Source: CAWHQZ01 sp963831645 (lineage in GTDB: Bacteria > Pseudomonadota > Alphaproteobacteria > Rhizobiales > Aestuariivirgaceae). Taken from it: a stretch of DNA of 64,000 nucleotides. The stretch is taken from the NCBI GenBank assembly GCA_963831645.1, contig CAWHQZ010000012.1:62001-126000 (forward strand), given 5' to 3'. Positions 25,727 through 32,912 of the stretch are shown one piece after another. The position numbers and the translations under genes are program-made. Position 1 is the first letter of the stretch, and each line of letters starts with the position of its first letter. The notes below the pieces were generated by a model that saw only the letters and a program-made list of their open reading frames with translations, did not search any database and had not been told where the DNA came from.

Positions 25727-25853
25727 TTGGGCGCGGGCTGAGCCGATCGGGGGCTTCGGCCGGAGTTAATTAAGGGTAGAGCGGACGTGTCGCGGACATC
25801 ACAGAATTGACGTGGACTGGTAGAGTTCGACCGGCTCTGGAAAGGAGACCTGA

Positions 25854-26708
25854 ATGAGGAAGCCTTCTCTTGACCCGCCGAGGTCGGGTCGTCTGCTGCT
25901 GCTGCTGTCCGCCGCGGCGCTGGCCATCGGCGTCTTTGCCGGCTGGCAGCTCCGCGCCCTCGGTACCGCAGCGAATGCCGCGGAGGATCTCGATGCACTG
26001 GCCCGTGCGCAAGTGGAACGCTTCTACGCCGGGACCGCCGGCCGGGCGCCGCTGGCCGACATCCTGGGCGAGGGCTTCCAGCTCATCCGCACCGACGGCA
26101 CGCGTTATGACAGGTCGGGTTATCTCGCGAACCCGGCGGCGCTGCAGACCTACGAGCTCGACGGCTTCAAGGGGACCCGGGCGGGCGACGCCCTTATCGC
26201 GACCTTCTTCGCAAGCTTTCGGGGCACGGTCGAGGGCATCCGCTACGATGTCACGCGCTCGCCGCGCCTCGCTGTCTTCACGCGAGTCGACGGAGGCTGG
26301 AAGCTGGAGGCCTTCGCCAATCTTGGATTCGGGAGCGCGGTCGATCCCGAGGCCGAGGCGCGCAAGGCGGTTGATTCGTGGCTGGGCGCGGTCGCGAGCG
26401 GCGAGAAGGAGCGGATCGGCAGCGTGCTCGCGCCGGAGTTCCAGATCGCGCGCGCCGACGGTTCGGCCTACGGGGCGGCCGAGTATCTCGAGAGCGGCCT
26501 GCCGAAGATCGCCGGCTCGCCAGCCGTCGAGAACCTCGTCGCAACCGGCTATGGTGACCTTCTGGTGACCCGTTACGGGCTGACGGTCGACGAGACGATC
26601 GGCGGCAGGGCGGTGGAGGCGCATGCGCCGCGGCTCACTGTCTTCCGCCGCAGCGAAGGAGCCTGGCTCGTCGTGGCGCACGCCAATTTCGCAGAAGTGA
26701 AGCAGTAG
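25854..26708 (+). CDS. Exported protein with two NTF2-like (DUF4440/SnoaL) domains
   Basis: 284 residues: an N-terminal hydrophobic segment (residues 13-30; anchor or signal) and two successive cone-shaped NTF2-like domains, about residues 44-155 and 160-284. Both contain the same landmarks: xFQLIRTDGTRYDRSGYL against xFQIARADGSAYGAAEYL, and PRLAVFTRVDGGWKLEAFANL against PRLTVFRRSEGAWLVVAHANF, so the protein arose by internal duplication. Such domains usually bind or turn over small hydrophobic ligands; no catalytic residues can be assigned. GGAGA lies 8 bases before ATG 25854. Confidence 0.75.
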   Translation: MRKPSLDPPRSGRLLLLLSAAALAIGVFAGWQLRALGTAANAAEDLDALARAQVERFYAGTAGRAPLADILGEGFQLIRTDGTRYDRSGYLANPAALQTYELDGFKGTRAGDALIATFFASFRGTVEGIRYDVTRSPRLAVFTRVDGGWKLEAFANLGFGSAVDPEAEARKAVDSWLGAVASGEKERIGSVLAPEFQIARADGSAYGAAEYLESGLPKIAGSPAVENLVATGYGDLLVTRYGLTVDETIGGRAVEAHAPRLTVFRRSEGAWLVVAHANFAEVKQ

Positions 26709-26843
26709 GGCCGGGCGCGGCCCATTTACGCGACGACGCATATCAGCACATAGCGTAACACGCTGGGAGTCCGCCTCCGGGCTATAGCTTCGGTTGACTA
26801 TCCCGGTATGCCTGCATGTGTTGGCGAAGTTGCGCCGCGCTGC

Positions 26844-27722
26844 TCAGTTCAGTGCGCGCAGCTTGCGCAGTTCCCATGTCATGTGGCCGAACACGGCGGC
26901 AAGGACGATACAGCCGCCGATGAGAGTTAAAACGCTTGGTGTTTCGGCGAATGCCAGCCAGACCCAGAAGGGCGCGAGCGGCATCTCGAGCGAGGCGATG
27001 AGGGTCGCCTGGGCTGCCGGGATGCGTCGCGAGCCGATCGCGTAGAGGATGAGGCCGCCGGCGTTCTGGATGATGCCGAAGAGTGCTGCCGCAATGAAGT
27101 CGCCGCCGGAGATCCACAGCGAGGCGCCGAAGACCACGCAGTAGAGCGATGTCAGCCACGCCGACAGACCGAGCGCGGGCACCATCGGGACGTCAGGGTA
27201 CTTCCGCATGATGACGGTCATGACCGCCATCCCCCCCACCATGCCGCAGGCGAGCAGGTTGCCGGCGAGGTTGCCGCCGAGGTCGGAGCCCGCCAGGGCC
27301 AGCGCCACACCGGCCATGGCGATGGCCGCCGCCGCGAGAGTGGAGGCCGGCGGGTGCTCGCCGATGAATATTCGTGCGAGGGCGGCGGTGACGAACGGTA
27401 CCGTGGCATAGATGATGAGCGCTTCGGCGACCGTCGTGTGGCGGAGCGCGGTGATGCCGGACACCATCGCCGTAGCCGACGCCGCGGCGACGCCGAGCGC
27501 CGGCCAGCGCAACGAGCGCAGCACCGCGAGTGAATTGCTGCCGTGAGCGATGAAAAAATAACTGAACACCGTAGCGCCGGCGAAGATGCCGCGCCAGAAC
27601 AACATCGTCAGTGCTTCGGCCTCTATGTAGCGGACGAACAGTCCCGCCGTCGACCAGCACAGCGCGGCGAGCGCGATGAGCACGAAGCCCGCCGTATGCG
27701 TGCGCCCGCCGTCGGCGCTCAC
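26844..27722 (-). CDS. EamA-family (DMT) transporter
   Basis: 292-residue drug/metabolite transporter with ten predicted membrane helices in two EamA halves (about residues 10-140 and 155-285). Typical segments are CWSTAGLFVRY at the start, ATVPFVTAALARIFIGEHP at the end of the first half and ASLEMPLAPFWVWLAFAE at the end of the second. The family exports amino acids, nucleosides and other metabolites; substrate unknown. GTG 27722 immediately follows the stop of the upstream EamA gene, with no gap, so the two are co-translated and may form a heterodimer. Confidence 0.87.
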   Translation of the reverse strand: MSADGGRTHTAGFVLIALAALCWSTAGLFVRYIEAEALTMLFWRGIFAGATVFSYFFIAHGSNSLAVLRSLRWPALGVAAASATAMVSGITALRHTTVAEALIIYATVPFVTAALARIFIGEHPPASTLAAAAIAMAGVALALAGSDLGGNLAGNLLACGMVGGMAVMTVIMRKYPDVPMVPALGLSAWLTSLYCVVFGASLWISGGDFIAAALFGIIQNAGGLILYAIGSRRIPAAQATLIASLEMPLAPFWVWLAFAETPSVLTLIGGCIVLAAVFGHMTWELRKLRALN

Positions 27723-28628
27723 CTACCCGGCCTCCCTGCGGCTGTTGAGCAGGTTGCCGAACAGGATGAGAGCGGCGCCCACCGCGATGCTTGCGGTGAG
27801 CGGTTCTCCATAGAGACCAAAGCCGATGAGCGCCGTCAGCGGCACGCGAAGAAAGTCCATGGGGGCAATGAGAGTTGCATCGATCGCCGCCGTCGCCCGG
27901 GCGAGGAAGAAATGTCCGGCCGTGCCTGCGATCGCGACTGCCGCGACGAAGGGATAGAGCGCTTCGGACGGCCATACCCAGGTGAAGATGTCCGGCGCTG
28001 CGGCAGCAAGGCACACAATCAGCAGCGCTGAAAGGGCGGCCTGGACAGCGAACATGTGGACCAGGATGGTGGAAGCGCTGTTGGTGCTGGTGAGACGCTT
28101 CACCAGCGTGACCGACAGGCTGAAGCCCATCGCCGAGGCGAGAGCTGCCAGCGCGCCGGCGTGAACCGGCTGCAGGCCGGGTCGCACGACGACCAGCACG
28201 CCGGCGAACCCGAGCGCGATGGCGACAGCGCGCGTCAGGCTGAGACGTTCGCCGAGAATGAGCGCCGCAAGGATCGCCGTCCAGATCGGCATCGTGAACT
28301 CGATCGAGACCACCTGCGCCAGCGGCAGCAACGCGACGGCGGCGAACCACAGGTACTGGGCGCCAAAGTGAACGATGTTGCGGCCGAGATGAAGGACTGC
28401 GTCGGGAGTCCGGAACACCGTGCCGCGCGACCACCCGATAAGCGGCACGAGCAGCGCAAAGCCCAGAATTGTCCGCAACGCCACGATCTCGAGGATTTGC
28501 AGCTCGCGAGAAAGCTCGCGGCCGGCGACCGTCATGGCGAGCGTGGCGCAGATCCACAACGCCATCCAGGCGGCGGCGCGTGCAAAAGAGGTCGGCCGCA
28601 AAAGTCGTGTCGGTCCTGTCGCGGGCAT
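27723..28628 (-). CDS. EamA-family (DMT) transporter
   Basis: 301-residue second EamA protein, ten membrane helices, start ATG 28628. Recognisable are LRTILGFALLVPLI, the conserved AQVVSIEFTMPIWTAILAAL with the Glu-Phe-Thr-Met-Pro core, and in the second half LIAPMDFLRVPLTALIGFGLYGE. The two neighbouring proteins are not near-identical, so this is an old pair. No regulator is attached. Between its start and cysS (28629-28891) no gene or clear signal was found. Confidence 0.87.
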   Translation of the reverse strand: MPATGPTRLLRPTSFARAAAWMALWICATLAMTVAGRELSRELQILEIVALRTILGFALLVPLIGWSRGTVFRTPDAVLHLGRNIVHFGAQYLWFAAVALLPLAQVVSIEFTMPIWTAILAALILGERLSLTRAVAIALGFAGVLVVVRPGLQPVHAGALAALASAMGFSLSVTLVKRLTSTNSASTILVHMFAVQAALSALLIVCLAAAAPDIFTWVWPSEALYPFVAAVAIAGTAGHFFLARATAAIDATLIAPMDFLRVPLTALIGFGLYGEPLTASIAVGAALILFGNLLNSRREAG

Positions 28629-28891
28629 GCCATGAGCCGGTCTGCGGAAACTAGCCGATCGCCGCAGCCTTCAGCACTGTCGTCAACGTTTGATGGGTCA
28701 TGCACCGGAGGCCGGTCTTGACGCTGACGGAGGGTTTGGCCATTGTGCGGCGATGCTCAACCCTGCCGCCACCGCAGCCCGTCCATGTGGCTGCATCATT
28801 ATCAGCTAGTTCGATAACGCGCTGGCGGGCGGCCGCTTTTCCTCAAACTCCTTGACGAAGCGATCTCCGGGCCGGCGAGTTCGGGGACACT

Positions 28892-30454
28892 GTGACGCTA
28901 AGGCTCTACAACACATTCACTCGGCAGAAGGAAGATTTCACGCCTCTCGAGCGAGAGGGTGTCCGCATCTATGTGTGCGGCCCAACAGTCTACGATCTCG
29001 CTCATATCGGCAACGCCCGTCCCATCATCGTGTTCGATGTGCTTTTCCGGCTGCTACGGCATCTCTATGGCGAAGAACATGTGACCTACGTGCGCAACGT
29101 CACCGACATCGATGACAAGATCAATGCCAGGGCGGCCGAACGCGGCATTCCTATCCGGCAACTCACCGACGAGACCTTTGCCGACTTCAAGAAGGACATA
29201 TCGCCACTAGGTTGCCTCGAACCGACGTTAGAGCCCCGGGCTACCGAGTACGTTCCGGCGATGGTGGCAATCATCGAGAAGCTCATCGCTCGCAACCATG
29301 CTTACATCGCCGATGGTCACGTGCTGTTCCATGTTCCTTCCATGCCGGACTATGGCTCGCTGTCGCGTCGATCGCTCGATGAAATGATTGCCGGCGCGCG
29401 AGTCGACGTCGCGCCGTACAAGAAGGATCCAATGGACTTCGTACTGTGGAAGCCGTCCACATCCGAGCTACCCGGATGGGACAGCCCATGGGGGCGAGGC
29501 CGGCCCGGCTGGCACATTGAGTGCTCGGCCATGAGCTGGAAGCTCTTGGGCGAGCGCTTCGACATCCATGGCGGCGGCATCGATCTCATCTTTCCCCATC
29601 ACGAGAACGAGATTGCCCAGTCCCATTGCGCTTTCGAAACCTCGTTGATGGCCAAGGTCTGGATGCACAACGGCTTCCTTCAGGTCGAGGGCCGTAAGAT
29701 GGCGAAGTCAGAAGGCAACTTTATCACCATCCGGGAACTGCTCGGGAAACGCACTGGTCCCGAAATTCGATATGCCATGCTGAAAACACACTATCGAAGT
29801 CCCCTAGATTGGAAGGGAAGCGACCTGGAAGTCGGTCGGAGAGTTTTGCAATCGTGGGGTCGAACGGTTCGCGATAGGGCGAGACCTTCCGAAAGCAGAG
29901 CCGCCAAAAAAGTTGACCAATCCACAATTGACGCGCTCTGCGACGATCTGAACACTTCTGAGGTAATTCTTCAAAGATTGAATGATCTGCACCAGAAGGC
30001 CAAGGTCAAGGAAGAGCACGCATCCTCGTTTCGAGATACTCTCGATTTCCTTGGCTTTGGCAACATTGAGCGATATCGCCAGTTTGATATTGGCGCTCCA
30101 GCATACGTTCCTCTCGATAAGGCCAATGTTGTTCGGCGGCATGAACTTGAAATTTCGGAGTTCAGGGTACTTGCCGCAAACAGCATGTTCGAACGATCTT
30201 CTGCTATTGCGTCTGACCTGAAAACGAAGGGTCTTAAGGTCGAGACGGACGAACTCGGCGGCGTCGCCATCGGTTTCGCTGATAAAGACAAAGAAGCAGA
30301 AGAAGCAAAGATCAAGAGTTTAGTAGCTGAGCGCAAGGCCGCGCGTGCGGCAAAGGATTGGAAAACCAGCGATCGCATCCGTGACGAGCTGGCGAACATG
30401 GGTATCGCTGTCAAAGACAAGGACGGTGAGACCGATTGGGAGGTGCGGCGGTGA
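28892..30454 (+). CDS. cysS: Cysteinyl-tRNA synthetase
   Basis: Class I synthetase, 520 residues, somewhat longer than the E. coli enzyme (461). Zinc-site Cys and HIGH-type motif in YVCGPTVYDLAHIGNARP, further zinc ligands in GWHIECSAMS and FPHHENEIAQS, and KMAKSEGN as the KMSKS loop. Start is GTG 28892. The last third (from about 29750) has clearly lower GC and different codon use than the rest, with a Lys/Glu-rich insertion (KDKEAEEAKIKSLVAERK), which suggests past recombination. Its TGA stop overlaps the ATG of cimA, coupling the two. Confidence 0.94.
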   Translation: MTLRLYNTFTRQKEDFTPLEREGVRIYVCGPTVYDLAHIGNARPIIVFDVLFRLLRHLYGEEHVTYVRNVTDIDDKINARAAERGIPIRQLTDETFADFKKDISPLGCLEPTLEPRATEYVPAMVAIIEKLIARNHAYIADGHVLFHVPSMPDYGSLSRRSLDEMIAGARVDVAPYKKDPMDFVLWKPSTSELPGWDSPWGRGRPGWHIECSAMSWKLLGERFDIHGGGIDLIFPHHENEIAQSHCAFETSLMAKVWMHNGFLQVEGRKMAKSEGNFITIRELLGKRTGPEIRYAMLKTHYRSPLDWKGSDLEVGRRVLQSWGRTVRDRARPSESRAAKKVDQSTIDALCDDLNTSEVILQRLNDLHQKAKVKEEHASSFRDTLDFLGFGNIERYRQFDIGAPAYVPLDKANVVRRHELEISEFRVLAANSMFERSSAIASDLKTKGLKVETDELGGVAIGFADKDKEAEEAKIKSLVAERKAARAAKDWKTSDRIRDELANMGIAVKDKDGETDWEVRR

Positions 30455-32082
30455 TGTCACCGAACTCCGAGCTCTCCTCACCAAGAAGACGAAAAAAGGA
30501 GCGGCTTTATCTTTTCGACACGACGCTTCGCGACGGCCAGCAGACGCCCGGCGTCGATTATTCAATCGAAGATAAGCTGGTGATCGCGAGCATGCTTGAC
30601 GGCCTGGGCATCGACTATATCGAGGGCGGGTACCCGGGCGCCAATCCGACCGACAGCGCGTTGTTTGCCGAGGAGCGCCTCATGCGGGCGACGTTCACCG
30701 CCTTCGGCATGGTGAAGCGGCCCGGCCGATCGGTGTCGAATGATGCCGGCCTGCGGGAACTGCTCAAGGCCCGCGCGGCGGCCATCTGTTTTGTCGCCAA
30801 GTCGTGGGACTATCATGTGCGGCTGGCGCTGGGCACGACCAACGAGGAAAACCTGACGTCGATCCGACAGTCGGTCGCCGCGGCCAGGGGAGCGGCGAAG
30901 GAGGTCCTCGTCGATTGCGAACATTTCTTCGATGGCTACAAGGCCAATCCGGCTTACGCGCTGGCCTGCGCCGGGGCTGCTTACGAAAGCGGCGCGCGCT
31001 GGGTCGTTCTGTGCGACACAAACGGCGGCGCCATGCCCCAGGAAGTGGAGGCGATCGTTCGCGAGGTCGCGCGATCGGTGCCCGGCGATCATCTCGGCAT
31101 CCACGCTCACGATGATACGGGCCAGGCGGTCGCCAACTCGCTGGCGGCGCTCATGGGCGGCGTCCGCCATATCCAGGGAACGCTCAACGGCATCGGCGAG
31201 CGGTGCGGCAACGCCAATCTCGTCACCCTCATTCCGACCCTGAAGCTCAAAAGTATCTTCCGGGACCGGTTTGAGATCGGTGTTTCCGACCAACAGCTTG
31301 CCAGCCTGACCCATGTCTCGCGGGCCTTCGACGAACTGCTGAACCGCAGACCATATACGCAGGCCCCCTACGTCGGGGTCAGCGCCTTTGCCACCAAGGC
31401 CGGCATTCATGCCTCGGCCATTCTGAAGGAGCCGGAAACCTACGAGCACGTGGTTCCCGAGAAGGTCGGCAACCGCCGCCGGCTGCTTGTATCCGACCAG
31501 GCGGGCAGGTCCAATCTCATGGCCGAGCTCGCCCGGGTCGGGATCGAAGTAAAAAAGGACGACGGCCGGCTCGATGAGCTCCTGCGCGAAGTCAAGGAGC
31601 GCGAGGCGGTGGGCTACGCATACGAGGCGGCTGATGCATCCTTCGAGCTGCTGGCCCGACGGCTGCTCGGCGGTGTGCCCCACTATTTCGATGTCGAAAG
31701 CTACCGCGTCATGGTCGAGCAGCGGCACAATGCGCTGGGCGAGCTCATCACGGTGTCGGAAGCGGTGGTGAAGGTGCGCGTTGATGGTGAGATCATTCTT
31801 TCTGCCGGTGAAGGAAATGGCCCGGTCAATGCCCTGGACGTGGCGTTGCGCAAGGACCTCGGCAAGTATCAGAGCTTCATCGACGATCTCGAACTGGTCG
31901 ACTACAAGGTCCGCATCCTCAACAGCGGCACTGGCGCTACGACGCGAGTCCTCATCGAAAGCCGCGATGGCAAGGGCAGCCACTGGTTCACGGTGGGAGT
32001 GTCGCCGAATATCGTCGATGCATCCTTCCAGGCCCTCAGCGATTCGATCGTTTACAAACTCAGCCGCGATTGCGCCGGCTGA
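30454..32082 (+). CDS. cimA: (R)-citramalate synthase
   Basis: HMGL-like aldolase of the LeuA/CimA group, 542 residues: pyruvate + acetyl-CoA to citramalate, giving 2-oxobutyrate for isoleucine without threonine. N-terminal TIM barrel with FDTTLRDGQQTPGVDYS and metal motif HAHDDTG, central GTLNGIGERCGNANL, and a C-terminal LeuA-type regulatory domain (about residues 420-535) that binds the end product. The motif GQQTPGVDYS and the length match CimA rather than isopropylmalate synthase. ATG 30454 overlaps the cysS stop as TGATG, with GGGAGG about 10 bases upstream. Convergent with the LOG gene. Confidence 0.88.
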   Translation: MSPNSELSSPRRRKKERLYLFDTTLRDGQQTPGVDYSIEDKLVIASMLDGLGIDYIEGGYPGANPTDSALFAEERLMRATFTAFGMVKRPGRSVSNDAGLRELLKARAAAICFVAKSWDYHVRLALGTTNEENLTSIRQSVAAARGAAKEVLVDCEHFFDGYKANPAYALACAGAAYESGARWVVLCDTNGGAMPQEVEAIVREVARSVPGDHLGIHAHDDTGQAVANSLAALMGGVRHIQGTLNGIGERCGNANLVTLIPTLKLKSIFRDRFEIGVSDQQLASLTHVSRAFDELLNRRPYTQAPYVGVSAFATKAGIHASAILKEPETYEHVVPEKVGNRRRLLVSDQAGRSNLMAELARVGIEVKKDDGRLDELLREVKEREAVGYAYEAADASFELLARRLLGGVPHYFDVESYRVMVEQRHNALGELITVSEAVVKVRVDGEIILSAGEGNGPVNALDVALRKDLGKYQSFIDDLELVDYKVRILNSGTGATTRVLIESRDGKGSHWFTVGVSPNIVDASFQALSDSIVYKLSRDCAG

Positions 32083-32106
32083 TCCCGGCGAACGCGCGCA
32101 AGGCTA

Positions 32107-32718
32107 CTACATCTGCTGCCGAATTGGCTTGACCGGCACTGTCTGCCGCTCGGTACGCAGTCTCTCGAGCACCCTGGAAACGGCATCGTCGACGCGGGTG
32201 ACGACCTCGAGCTTGAGCTCGAGCCCGGGTCGAATGAACTCCTCCCTGCGCATGTGCTGAATGAGCGACAGAAGGGGATCCCAGTAGCCGGCGATGTTGC
32301 ACAGCACGATGGGTTTCCGATGCCGGTCAAGCTGGGCCCAGGTGCCGACCTCCGAAAGCTCTTCGAGCGTTCCCAACCCGCCGGGGAGAGCCACGAATCC
32401 GTCGGAGCGCTCGAACATCGTCATTTTGCGCTCATGCATCGTCGCCGTGACGACAAGCTCGTTGGCCTCGGTGAACATTCGCTCCTTGGCGCCCAGGAAC
32501 TGGGGAATGATGCCGGTTACTCTGCCCCCGCCAGCTTTCACCGCCCGCGCCACCTCGCCCATCAGGCCGTTGGAACCCCCGCCATACACGAGGCCAATAC
32601 CGCGCTTCGCCAGCTCTGACCCGAGCGACCGCGCCGCCTCGGCATAAATAGGGTTAACCCCCGAGCCCGATCCGCAAAAGACGCAAATATCCCTTCTCAC
32701 AGGGCTGGCTGTGCTCAT
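32107..32718 (-). CDS. LOG-type nucleoside 5'-monophosphate phosphoribohydrolase
   Basis: Lysine-decarboxylase-like Rossmann protein (TIGR00730/LOG family), 203 residues from ATG 32718. The active-site signature PGGLGTLEE is intact, with ICVFCGSGSG at the nucleotide loop, LVYGGGSNGLMG and ERKMTMFERSDGFVALPGG. Relatives release free cytokinin or adenine from ribotides; in bacteria they often act on AMP-like nucleotides. An ATG at 32751 would add 11 residues before MSTASPV and is less likely. Convergent with cimA (24 bases), divergent from the LysM gene. Confidence 0.87.
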   Translation of the reverse strand: MSTASPVRRDICVFCGSGSGVNPIYAEAARSLGSELAKRGIGLVYGGGSNGLMGEVARAVKAGGGRVTGIIPQFLGAKERMFTEANELVVTATMHERKMTMFERSDGFVALPGGLGTLEELSEVGTWAQLDRHRKPIVLCNIAGYWDPLLSLIQHMRREEFIRPGLELKLEVVTRVDDAVSRVLERLRTERQTVPVKPIRQQM

Positions 32719-32912
32719 ATGTCCATTCAGCACAATATTTTTGCCCTGCAACTGTTTTTTGTGGCAGAATCAAGCAATTCAGAGTTCTTGTCGAACGGCT
32801 GCCCTTTCGGGCTGGCCGCTGATCACGGTGTGCGTAGTGCTAGGGCCGAAGGGACAGGACTACGACAAGTAGCGCCCTCTTCGGAGGCACGTTCCCAAAT
32901 CGGTGGCAGATC

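Noticed and set aside
27193..28557. 454-codon minus-strand frame overlapping both EamA genes in another frame
   Set aside because: Arg/His-rich shadow; the two EamA proteins account for the whole interval.
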